Position numbers and translations under genes: made by a program. From assembly GCA_934444695.1 (NCBI GenBank), contig CAKSDF010000015.1:1-23407 (forward strand): DNA of 23,407 bases. Direction: 5' to 3'. The notes beneath the pieces are model-generated. The model searched no databases, was not told the DNA's origin, and worked only from the letters and a program-made list of their open reading frames with translations. This DNA is from an uncultured Eubacteriales bacterium. Lineage in GTDB: Bacteria > Bacillota > Clostridia > Oscillospirales > Acutalibacteraceae. Positions 7,313 through 13,942 of this stretch are shown here, in pieces (position 1 is the first letter of the stretch; the number at the start of each line of letters is the position of its first letter).

Positions 7313-8077
7313 TCACTTATTTTTATTATAAATAATATTAAGTCCCTCTAAAAGCAGGTCGCTGTTGAGGATATAATCCCTTTTGCAGTAGGCGGTAACG
7401 GCGGCAGCCCTTCCCCCCGTTGCAACCAGAGTGGCCTTTTGGCCAAGCTCCTCTTCAATGCGCTGCGCCATACCGTCCATCATTGCCGCAGTGCCGTATA
7501 TAAGGCCCGATTTCATCGATTCGACGGTATTGGTTCCGATGACCGCGCCGGGATTTTCAAGCTCGATAAAGGGAAGCTGAGCGGTTTTAGAGGCCAGCGC
7601 ATCAAGAGAAATCCCCATTCCGGCCGAGATGGTTCCGCCAAGGAACTCTCCCTTTTCATTCAAAACGCTTATGGTATTGGCCGTTCCCATATCGAATATT
7701 ATGCAGGGAAGCGGATATTTTGCCGCGGCAGCGACCCCTCCCACCACAAGGTCGGCGCCAAGCTGGGCGGGATTGTCTATTTTAATGTTAAGGCCGGTTT
7801 TTACCCCCGGGCCAACTATACAAAGAGAAAGCCCCAGCACCTTTTTGACCGCCTGTTTAAGAGCCACATTGACCGCCGGAACGACCGATGCGGCAATGGC
7901 TCCGTCAAAGGCTTCAAAATCAAAGCCCTCTAATTTTATGAGATTATAAAGGTCGGCGGCATACTGATCGCCGGTACGCACCACGTCGGTGGACATTCTG
8001 ACCGAGCCTTTAAGCTGCTCACCGCAAAAAAAGCCGATGGTCGTGCAGGTATTTCCAACATCAAAAACAATTACCAC
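7313..8077 (-). CDS. coaX: Type III pantothenate kinase
   Basis: CoaX is an ASKHA-fold cytoplasmic kinase that phosphorylates pantothenate, the first step of coenzyme A synthesis. Recognisable motifs are the P-loop-like FDVGNT at the N-terminus, NPAQLGAD, IIFDMGTANTISV, LGGTISAGMGISLDAL, GTNTVESMKSG and VATGGRA. I place the start at the GTG at 8077, which yields MVIVFDVGNT, the normal CoaX beginning, with AGGGAAG nine bases upstream. An ATG at 8116 would add 13 atypical residues and has no good ribosome site. The length is 254 residues from the GTG. GADL replaces the more common GADR. A promoter lies about 120 bases upstream. Confidence 0.92.
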   Translation of the reverse strand: MVIVFDVGNTCTTIGFFCGEQLKGSVRMSTDVVRTGDQYAADLYNLIKLEGFDFEAFDGAIAASVVPAVNVALKQAVKKVLGLSLCIVGPGVKTGLNIKIDNPAQLGADLVVGGVAAAAKYPLPCIIFDMGTANTISVLNEKGEFLGGTISAGMGISLDALASKTAQLPFIELENPGAVIGTNTVESMKSGLIYGTAAMMDGMAQRIEEELGQKATLVATGGRAAAVTAYCKRDYILNSDLLLEGLNIIYNKNK

Positions 8078-8197
8078 AGCGTTACACTTCCCTGATTTCA
8101 CATTTAAAAGCGACATTCCGAAACCTATTCAAACACAACCTGCCGTTGCAGGACAGGTCTCATCGGCCGAAACAGCGCACTAAACCAATATACAATT

Positions 8198-8226
8198 ATT
8201 TTAACATAAATATACCCAAAAATCAA
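8198..8226 (-). promoter_or_regulatory. Sigma-A promoter for coaX
   Basis: On the minus strand TTGATT (8226-8221) and TAAAAT (8203-8198) are separated by 17 bases. The predicted start near 8191 leaves a leader of about 115 nt before the GTG, containing a small CCTGC/GCAGG hairpin (near 8141-8155). No other gene lies between, so it is assigned to coaX and possibly tsaD. Confidence 0.7.
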
Positions 8227-8274
8227 CAAGCCGAAAAAGAAAAAGCACCGTCTCTTATAAAATGCAAAAACAAA

Positions 8275-8312
8275 ACACAAAACCAAAAGAGCCTCGGAAA
8301 ATTCCGAAGCCC
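8275..8312 (-). terminator. Intrinsic terminator after the G5/3D gene
   Basis: An 11-bp stem (8302-8312 with 8289-8299, 2-nt loop) is followed on the minus strand by TTTTGGTTTTG. Two pairs are G-U only when read on the minus strand, which sets the direction. It lies about 100 bases after the stop of the G5/3D gene and before the coaX promoter. Confidence 0.85.
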
Positions 8313-8409
8313 TTTGCGGTAGAAAATTTGAATATGTCCGCTTTGTTCCCGCTGCCGAGCCGGCTTTTCACAACCGGGCCGAAATGCAGGCACATCCATC
8401 ATGCCAAAA

Positions 8410-9582
8410 TCAGATGAAGTATATTTCAACATTTCTTCTGCCGAAGCTGACGGCCGAGGAGCCGTCCCAGAAGAAAAGGTCGACCTTAACGGTGGAGTTG
8501 CTTATAAATCCGCCGGTATCGGCAGCCTTGGCCACACCGTAAATGTAGCTTCCGTCAGAAGCGCGGATGTACATCATTGTGCCGTAAGGGATCTGACGGG
8601 GATTGACGGCGATATATCCAAGCTGTGCCGGCTCACCGGTAGCGGTGATGCTGCCGTCCTCGGGGGAATATGCCGTTGCAACGGCGGTTATGCACTTGGA
8701 ATAGTTAAGAGGACGTCCGTTTTCGTCAACCTCGATGGGGGTTCCGACGCTCAGGGGAGAAACCAGTCTGCCGTTGACTTCGGCCGAAGAGGTGATTCCC
8801 GAATCGGAGGTCTTAACCGCGGCCGATGCGGCAGCCGTCTCGGCGCTTTGGGATGATGCGCTTTCGGTCGATGCCGATGCGGTCGACTGCTTCTGTTTCG
8901 TGCCCTTTAAAATTTCGGCATTTACAGGCTCGGAAAGTGTGGTCGCCGAGACCTCCTCGCGGGAAACCTCGTTCTGATCGCTGTAACCAACCTTATAATT
9001 CTTTTGGCAAAGGCCGTTTGCACCCTCGGTTACAACCTTTTCCTCGCCCTCGTAAAGCTCGTCGGAATCGGTATAAATCGTTTCAAAGGGGATTTCCTCA
9101 CAAGCGGTCTCGTAAACGGTATAATTATATGCCACGTTTACTTCCGTGTCCTCGGTGAGGATGGTGTTAAGGGGAAGATCCACCGAATAGCTGACAGTGG
9201 GAAGAAAGTCGAGTCTTTCAAGTGCAATTTCAAGAGAGCTGCAATAAAATTCTCCGGTTTTTGTTTCGCCGTCCTTGGTGGCGGTGAGAGTGAAGGGGCT
9301 TCCTACCGACAGGTAATAGCCGTTTTCGTTTTCGTAAAGCTCATAACCGTCATTTTCGTCAACCTCGATTCCGTAGGTCGAAAGCATTTTTTCAACCTCG
9401 GTGAGAACGGTGGAGAAAACCTTCTTTTCGCCCTTGTTGTATACCGTAAGAGGGCGTTCGTTTCGTCCTGCCGTAAAGGCGAGAACCGTGCTCGACATAA
9501 GCAGCGTGAAGATAACAAGCACGATAATGGGGGTTCTGACAAAGCGCAGGAGACCTTTTGCATTGTCGTTGATACTAAACAT
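8410..9582 (-). CDS. Cell-wall protein with DUF348, G5 and 3D domains (YabE-like)
   Basis: This 390-residue protein has an N-terminal membrane anchor or signal segment (about residues 16-38). A DUF348-like segment follows (RPLTVYNKGEKKVFSTVLTEV, then GIEVDEND), and then a G5-like region (about 150-225, IPFETIYTDSDELYEGEEKV). A Ser/Ala-rich linker (about 230-280) leads to a C-terminal 3D domain. That domain shows AYSPEDGS, LGYIAVNPRQIPYGT, AADTGG and VDLFF with the conserved acidic residues, and ends in GRRNVEIYFI. Such proteins act outside the membrane on peptidoglycan, often as lytic-transglycosylase-like or resuscitation-factor-like enzymes; the precise activity here is inferred. The gene is monocistronic with a strong promoter and a structured leader. 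Confidence 0.93.
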   Translation of the reverse strand: MFSINDNAKGLLRFVRTPIIVLVIFTLLMSSTVLAFTAGRNERPLTVYNKGEKKVFSTVLTEVEKMLSTYGIEVDENDGYELYENENGYYLSVGSPFTLTATKDGETKTGEFYCSSLEIALERLDFLPTVSYSVDLPLNTILTEDTEVNVAYNYTVYETACEEIPFETIYTDSDELYEGEEKVVTEGANGLCQKNYKVGYSDQNEVSREEVSATTLSEPVNAEILKGTKQKQSTASASTESASSQSAETAAASAAVKTSDSGITSSAEVNGRLVSPLSVGTPIEVDENGRPLNYSKCITAVATAYSPEDGSITATGEPAQLGYIAVNPRQIPYGTMMYIRASDGSYIYGVAKAADTGGFISNSTVKVDLFFWDGSSAVSFGRRNVEIYFI

Positions 9583-9638
9583 AAAATAAAATTCCTTTCA
9601 AAAGAGCGCCGAAAATAAGTCGCTGATGGCGCCGATTA

Positions 9639-9680
9639 GTTCGAACCGCAAAGCAAATTTTTCGCGGTGTTTTTTCGAAC
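9639..9680 (-). promoter_or_regulatory. Hairpin at the extreme 5' end of the G5/3D mRNA leader
   Basis: GTTCGAA (9639-9645) pairs with TTCGAAC (9674-9680), enclosing a second stem of CCGC (9646-9649) with GCGG (9664-9667). Transcription is predicted to start at about 9681, so the hairpin begins at +1 of a leader of about 100 nt. It could stabilise the mRNA or regulate it. No known riboswitch pattern was recognised. Confidence 0.5.
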
Positions 9681-9687
9681 CTTGACT

Positions 9688-9716
9688 ATTATATGGATGA
9701 ACTCCCGGGCAGTCAA
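9688..9716 (-). promoter_or_regulatory. Sigma-A promoter of the G5/3D gene
   Basis: On the minus strand TTGACT (9716-9711) and a perfect TATAAT (9693-9688) are separated by 17 bases. The predicted start is about 9681, giving a leader of roughly 100 nt before the ATG at 9582, which is preceded by AAAGGA. Confidence 0.9.
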
Positions 9717-9719
9717 CAT

Positions 9720-10160
9720 TCGGTTTATAACTTTTTTTTGGGCATAAAGACAAAAAATAATGCCAAAAAAGAATTATAAAACGGTTACAAAACTGTTACA
9801 AATACGATTTTTGGTATTTTTTGTATTGTGTCTGTAACCTCTTTTGTGCACAATGACCCCTTGCTGCGGTTTATAATCACAATACGAAAATATCGGTGTT
9901 TTCTTTGATTCCCTTAATTATTCACGATATTTTCCGCATACACTCACGAATGAAAAAGATTTTTTCATTCCAAATTGTTTCAAAAACAGACAATTTCAAG
10001 GAATTTTCCCTTTAAAATTTAAAAAGTTATCAATTTTGTAACTTTATTATTCTTATTTAGAATAATAAAACAGCTATATTTTTTTGATTTTTTTAAAAAA
10101 AGGCGGCTAAATACCGTTTTTAAGGTTTTTTTCGGCCGAAAATTCACGGTAAAGTGGGAA
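9720..10160. other. AT-rich, hairpin-dense non-coding stretch
   Basis: This stretch has no plausible reading frame but many perfect inverted repeats. TTTTTTTGGGCAT pairs with ATGCCAAAAAA (9733-9770, one bulge). TTGTGCACAA is a palindrome (9844-9853). GAATGAAAAA/TTTTTCATTC lies at 9948-9970, AAATTGT/ACAATTT at 9972-9996, and TTATTATTCT/AGAATAATAA at 10044-10068. GTTACA motifs near 9784-9800 face TGTAAC near 9833 and 10036. It lies between the G5/3D promoter and the structured RNA block, and may hold the RNA promoter or extra 5' sequence of that RNA. Confidence 0.45.
10084..10113 (+). promoter_or_regulatory. Possible promoter of the structured RNA
   Basis: TTGATT (10084-10089) and TAAATA (10108-10113) lie 18 bases apart in A/T-tract-rich sequence. 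Both are imperfect matches, so this is a tentative assignment. It would start transcription at about 10120. Confidence 0.3.
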
Positions 10161-10164
10161 ATTT

Positions 10165-10655
10165 AAGCTGTTTTTTCGATAAAATCGGGCCAAAAAACTG
10201 CCCAAAGCCGTTTAACCATAGCGCACATAGGAGACTGCGCCGTGGGATGACAAGAAGGATATGGAATATACAGCTAATGATATGGGATGTACGGTCGCAG
10301 CGGTTAGACGGTTAGGCGGTTATACTATACGATTGTTGGGGGAATGTATGATGCACGCTACTGCGGAAGTTGTGCGACGTGATGCTTGGCAGGCAGCAAA
10401 TGGAGATACGCTGCAAGGGGCTGTGCGGAAAGCTGAGGCAATCAGCGCAGCTGATCGGAGGGAGACCGATTGGCAGACATAACCGGGCTGGGGTTAAAAA
10501 GCAGCTTTTTCTTTTAGGTAAAGCTGCCGGTTGATACTCCCTCCGCTCTCGGCCCTGCCGAGATGCCTCAGCGGACGGATAGGGAAAAAGCTTTATCTTT
10601 TGACCAACGCAAAACGGCCGACGGGATTTTCCCGTCGGCCGTCGGTTTTAAGTTT
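10165..10655 (+). ncRNA. Candidate large structured non-coding RNA, class unassigned
   Basis: This block is GC-richer than its upstream flank and folds extensively on the plus strand. The 5' domain has P1, 10206-10217 with 10302-10313 (12 bp including G-U pairs), enclosing P2, 10235-10243 with 10291-10300 (9 bp, one bulge). A middle stem pairs 10385-10392 with 10411-10417. The 3' domain is a four-way junction closed by GCTGAGGC/GCCTCAGC (10432-10439, 10565-10572). Its arms are 10441-10455, CGGAGGGAG/CTCCCTCCG (10456-10464, 10537-10545) extended by AACCGG/CCGGTT and CAGCTTT/AAAGCTG, and 10547-10563, with 1-nt or no linkers. An outer stem of 10165-10177 with 10584-10593 is possible but A/U-rich. 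A terminator follows. I found no hallmarks of RNase P RNA, tmRNA, SRP RNA or a T-box leader. The exact 5' end is unknown. Confidence 0.72.
10611..10655 (+). terminator. Strong terminator of the structured RNA
   Basis: ACGGCCGACGGG (10614-10625) pairs perfectly over 12 bp with CCCGTCGGCCGT (10631-10642) around a 5-nt loop. CGGTTTTAAGTTTT follows on the plus strand. T-rich sequence also follows on the minus strand (CCGTTTTGCG), so it could also stop readthrough from the esterase gene. Confidence 0.88.
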
Positions 10656-10668
10656 TAAACGGTAACAG

Positions 10669-10830
10669 CGCCGCTTGCTTTCAGCATAACTGCTTATTAA
10701 AATAATTGTCCGCTGACGCCGGCAGAGCTGTTTATTAACAGCACCGCTCAATAACAAGGCTGCTTATTAATATGGCTAACCATAACAAGGCTGCTTACAT
10801 TATATAATAAATAAGCAATACCTTTAAAAA
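10669..10830. repeat. Degenerate CTGCTTATTAA-type repeats
   Basis: The phrase CTG(C/T)TTATTAA recurs near 10690, 10726 and 10760. A longer phrase, ATAACAAGGCTGCTTA, occurs twice, near 10750 and 10785. The copies are loose and irregularly spaced. They lie downstream of the dockerin esterase gene; no gene or RNA was recognised in them. Confidence 0.5.
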
Positions 10831-10911
10831 TCAGCAACACATTTATAATATAATCCTTAACAATAAACGTCTTAAATCTGAATTGCCGCCGTACAGCGCC
10901 CGCTCTTCCGA

Positions 10912-12729
10912 TTACTGTTTAACCTTGGGCAGGGTCACAAGATCTACCGATCGCTGAAGCACCAGCAAGGCATCGGTAACGGTAACGTATCCGTCAAGAT
11001 TTGCGTCGGCAAGGGATTTCTGATCTTTAACAAGATCAAGTGTGCCCACCGTATTCTGAAGTGTGGCGAGGGCATCGGAAGCGGTGATCCCGCCGTCCAT
11101 ATTCACATCTCCCATTTCATAAACGGTCATCTGTCCGTCGCTTGTTACGGCGGTGGAAAACGCTATCATGGGCACTCCTTCCGAGCTGCAGGCGTTGACA
11201 TTTTCGGGGAAGGTGTTTTCGGTGGTCTCATACCATATGGGAGCATTGTATGTGGTGGAAGGTGCGTTGTATTTGACCTGGGTTATAACCTCGTTTGCCG
11301 ATATCTCTATGCAGTTATAATCGGCTATTCTGACATCGGAAGGTTTGGTATTATCGTTTATTAAAAATCCCTTCAGCTGCTCATCCCCTGCGGCTTTAAG
11401 ACCCTTTGCGACATAGTCAAAATAAATCTTTACCTTTTTGCCGTCCTGCGAAAGGGTATATCCCTTTATCTGCGGGCCGCAAACATAGCTTTCGGCACCC
11501 TTGCCGTAAACCACCGCTCCGGCAATGTCGGAAAGCCTTTTTGCAATATAATATTTGCAGTAGGGATGGAGATTGTTTTTATGGCTTCTGTCCTTCCATA
11601 TATCGGAGGTGGCCGCCATATATGTGTTTGACACAACGGTGGGAATAAGGCCCATACGGCTTCTTATGGCCGATGTGGGAAGGAAAGCCCATCCCTCCTC
11701 ACTGCCGTTGAACATAGAAGGCAGCTCGACGACAAAGACCGGGAAATTTTTATTTGTTACATTGCTGTTTTCCCGCATATATTCCACAAGGGCGGCAAAC
11801 CGCTCGTTATACGTCTCGTAAGAGCCGACAATAAAGTCGCTTTCCCCCTGATACCATATCATTCCGGCAATGGCGGTGTTTTTGAAGGGACGCATATAGT
11901 GGTTATACATAAAGCGGGTGGGGATCTTAATTCCGCCGTAGCTGGTTTTATAAAGCCCGTCGGAATCCTTTTCGTCGACCCCAAGCTCATCGGCAACCTC
12001 GTTTGGTAAAAAGGCATTTATGGCCTGGCCGTTGCCGTTTATCTCGATTATGCCGACAGGTACCTTTGCTTCGGTCTTTTCCAGAATGTCCTTTGCAAAG
12101 AAATATCCCACGGCCGAAAAATCCCTGACCGCATCGGCGGTAGTTTTCTGCCATCCGCCGTTTTGAATAATATCCCTGCACTCCTCATCCGACCCCTGAG
12201 CCGGGTATGCGTTCTGATAAACAAGTCCGTTGTTGCATATGCGGATAAGGTCGTTTTCGGAAGGAACGGTATCCTTTCCGCCGTATCCGTCGGGAGAATT
12301 TGTTACGGCCTCGTTAAATGTATAGGCAATGTTGGACTGGCCGACCGCCATATAAACGTCCCCAACAAGAACATTCTTTATGGTTATCTCCTTCGTTCCG
12401 CAGGTAACGACCATATCGCTGCCGGCCGTATTTTCTTTTAAGGCTTTGGGGTATTCAACGCACCATTCTCCGTTTGAAATGACGCCTTTTGCCTCCTCAT
12501 CCATAAATTCCACAAAAACAAGCTGTCCGTCGAGAGAGCTGTCGGCCGTTCCCCATACGCGGAATTGCTCATTTCGCTGCACGACCATATTGTCGCCAAA
12601 GGTCTTTGACACCGCAAAAGAGGAATAATCCGGCTGCACGGCATTGCCGATAGCGGCTGTACCCGTTCCTCCAAGTGCAAGGGCGGTGGTCAGCGCACCG
12701 GATAAAATCATCTTAAAAATCTTGTTCAT
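10912..12729 (-). CDS. Secreted sialate O-acetylesterase-type SGNH hydrolase with type I dockerin
   Basis: This protein is 605 residues from the ATG at 12729, which has GGAG upstream and opens a clear signal peptide (MNKIFKMILSGALTTALALG). An ATG 41 codons earlier would precede the signal with unlikely sequence. The esterase domain shows the nucleophile block MAVGQSN (Ser about 132), the WYQGESD block typical of SASA esterases, and a late His in NNLHPYCKYY. By family it removes acetyl groups from sialic acid or other glycans outside the cell. The C-terminus (about 539-605) is a type I dockerin with two calcium loops, DVNMDGGITASD and DANLDGYVTVTD, each with acidic or Asn ligands at positions 1, 3, 5 and 12. 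It is therefore expected to dock to a cohesin-bearing scaffold. The true substrate (sialate, xylan or mannan acetyl groups) is undecided. Confidence 0.93.
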   Translation of the reverse strand: MNKIFKMILSGALTTALALGGTGTAAIGNAVQPDYSSFAVSKTFGDNMVVQRNEQFRVWGTADSSLDGQLVFVEFMDEEAKGVISNGEWCVEYPKALKENTAGSDMVVTCGTKEITIKNVLVGDVYMAVGQSNIAYTFNEAVTNSPDGYGGKDTVPSENDLIRICNNGLVYQNAYPAQGSDEECRDIIQNGGWQKTTADAVRDFSAVGYFFAKDILEKTEAKVPVGIIEINGNGQAINAFLPNEVADELGVDEKDSDGLYKTSYGGIKIPTRFMYNHYMRPFKNTAIAGMIWYQGESDFIVGSYETYNERFAALVEYMRENSNVTNKNFPVFVVELPSMFNGSEEGWAFLPTSAIRSRMGLIPTVVSNTYMAATSDIWKDRSHKNNLHPYCKYYIAKRLSDIAGAVVYGKGAESYVCGPQIKGYTLSQDGKKVKIYFDYVAKGLKAAGDEQLKGFLINDNTKPSDVRIADYNCIEISANEVITQVKYNAPSTTYNAPIWYETTENTFPENVNACSSEGVPMIAFSTAVTSDGQMTVYEMGDVNMDGGITASDALATLQNTVGTLDLVKDQKSLADANLDGYVTVTDALLVLQRSVDLVTLPKVKQ

Positions 12730-12806
12730 AAAAACACTCCATATATTCCGTATATATAATATAAAATGTAAAGATGCTGTTCCCATCAAAGGACATAAGA
12801 ACTGTG

Positions 12807-12970
12807 GGCAGGCCCGCGGCCGATTTACAATCGTTTTGCAGTCAATTTTCAATCCGCTTGCAGTCGGTTTGCGGTCGATTTACTCGAAGTCGTTTTGCGA
12901 TTGGTTTTACGGTCGGTTTGCTCGCGGTCGATTTGCAATCGGTTTTGCAATCGAGTTTGCGAACGTTTAC
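12807..12970. repeat. Degenerate tandem repeat (units of about 11-15 bp) upstream of the esterase gene
   Basis: The segment is built from variants of TCG(G/A)TTTGC(G/A)(G/A), alternating with longer units carrying an extra CTCG, for example TCGGTTTGCGG, TCGATTTACTCGAAG, TCGTTTTGCGAT and TCGGTTTGCTCGCGG. At least eight units are visible. It lies within the 775-bp gap 12730-13504, outside any convincing gene. Reading frames crossing it are low-complexity artefacts. Confidence 0.75.
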
Positions 12971-13246
12971 AGCCTGCTCACCGCTTTCGCACAAGCTCAA
13001 AAATCACACACTGCAGAATGCTCACAGCACGGCAGTCCCTTAATATGTTTAATAATAACACATAAAAAGGAAAAAAGCAACAGTTCCTTTGCCAATCAAA
13101 AGGGTTCCGCAAATGTCCGTCCATTTTGCCCGCTCCCATCCCCGATACCGTTTTGCATATCACCGTGCATATTGTCTATGCCTGCACATTGCCGTTTCGC
13201 CGCAGCGCAACACGTTGCTTATCGTGATGCGACACACTATTGGCAC

Positions 13247-13298
13247 GATTCACCGGCGCAATTCACCGGCGCAATTTACCGGTGTGATTTATCGGTAC
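13247..13298. repeat. 13-bp tandem repeat, four units
   Basis: Four head-to-tail 13-bp units occupy 13247-13259, 13260-13272, 13273-13285 and 13286-13298, following (G/A)ATT(C/T)A(C/T)CGG(C/T)(G/A)(C/T). The first two differ only in the first base, and later units drift by transitions. The repeat lies about 130 bases upstream of the marR promoter. The rest of 12971-13425 shows nothing else recognisable. Confidence 0.85.
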
Positions 13299-13425
13299 AG
13301 CGCATTGCCGATTTTGCTTGTGCATCTCAGCCCTGTTATTTTGGCCCCGGTATACAGTGCTGTCATTTGCTTGGTATGACATTGCCTCTTTTTTGCGGTG
13401 TAACACATTGTTTACAATTTTTTTA

Positions 13426-13454
13426 TTGACAATAAACTCCGCTTGTGTTAAATT
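13426..13454 (+). promoter_or_regulatory. Sigma-A promoter of the marR-ABC exporter operon
   Basis: TTGACA (13426-13431) lies 17 bases before TAAATT (13449-13454), which is preceded by TG in an extended -10 arrangement. The start is expected near 13461, inside the first of two palindromic operators, so a bound regulator would block transcription. Confidence 0.75.
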
Positions 13455-13455
13455 G

Positions 13456-13482
13456 TTAATCGGTTAATGATTAATCGGTTAA
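13456..13482 (+). promoter_or_regulatory. Two tandem TTAATCGGTTAA operators
   Basis: TTAATCGGTTAA occurs twice, at 13456-13467 and 13471-13482, separated by TGA (15 bp centre to centre). Each is a near-perfect palindrome of TTAA(C/T)C half-sites. They cover the predicted transcription start just before marR, which is the usual place for MarR autorepression. The box resembles the TTAACYRGTTAA consensus known for AdcR. Confidence 0.8.
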
Positions 13483-13504
13483 ATAATTTGAAAGGAGAAG
13501 CGGA

Positions 13505-13942
13505 ATGATGTCGAAATCGCAGGAAATATCCCTTCTTTTAAGGGAGTTTCTGATGTATCACCGTATCAATCATCAGCGGTTTTTGGAAAATCTCGACCTC
13601 TATTACGGTCAGCCCATAATGCTTATGCATCTTTATGACAAGGGCGAGGCCACCCAAAAGGAGCTTGCCGGATACCTCAACTGTTCTCCTGCCGCCGTGG
13701 CCGTTTCGGTCAAAAGGCTCGAAAAGAAGGGCCTTCTTGAAAAGCGGGTGGACAATGCCGATATGCGGTATAACAAAATCACCCTCACGGAAGAGGGCAA
13801 AAAGAAGGCATTGGCCGCAAGGGAGGGGCTTGACGGCATCGACCGCCGCTGCTTTGACGGCTTTTCGCAGGATGAGCTTGATACGCTGAAAAATTTCTAC
13901 CAAAGAATGATAAACAACCTTAATTCGGAGGAAAAGCAATGA
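13505..13942 (+). CDS. MarR-family transcriptional regulator
   Basis: This 145-residue winged-helix regulator has an N-terminal dimerisation helix and a DNA-binding region with KEATQKELAGYLNCSPAAV as the helix-turn-helix. SVKRLEKKGLLEKR is the recognition and linker region, followed by a wing with DNADMRYNKITLTEEG, which is typical MarR. The ATG at 13505 follows AAAGGAG; a second ATG is at 13508. It is the first gene of the exporter operon and overlaps the next gene by ATGA. By position it should repress its own operon through the tandem operators and release on binding a small molecule. The ligand cannot be told from sequence. Confidence 0.94.
   Translation: MMSKSQEISLLLREFLMYHRINHQRFLENLDLYYGQPIMLMHLYDKGEATQKELAGYLNCSPAAVAVSVKRLEKKGLLEKRVDNADMRYNKITLTEEGKKKALAAREGLDGIDRRCFDGFSQDELDTLKNFYQRMINNLNSEEKQ

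Noticed and set aside
7255..7340. Terminators between coaX and tsaD
   Set aside because: Two hairpins are visible (AAAGGACTT-type near 7257-7290 and GAGCTTT/AAAGCTC near 7296-7315), but their T runs lie on the plus strand while both genes are on the minus strand. They are not convincing stops for coaX.
10261..10482. 73-codon plus-strand reading frame inside the structured RNA block
   Set aside because: The AAGGA-like sequence is only 2-3 bases from the ATG. The codons (CGG, CGA, AGG, TTG, ATA) are unlike the neighbouring genes. The DNA is largely explained by base-paired stems, and no family is recognised.
10165..10655. RNase P RNA, tmRNA, SRP RNA, 6S RNA, group II intron or T-box leader
   Set aside because: The conserved GAGGAAAGTCC-type and ACAGAA blocks of RNase P, the tmRNA ends, the SRP GGAAG core and the T-box GGTGG element are all absent. 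No domain V-like intron hairpin or reverse transcriptase is seen. The fold is not a single 6S-like rod.
12730..12852. Earlier ATG for the dockerin esterase
   Set aside because: It would put 41 odd residues ahead of a clear signal peptide. The ATG at 12729 has its own GGAG site.
12644..13429. 261-codon plus-strand reading frame upstream of marR
   Set aside because: It runs antisense to the esterase start, then through two tandem repeat arrays. It has no ribosome site and its protein is low-complexity with no family pattern.
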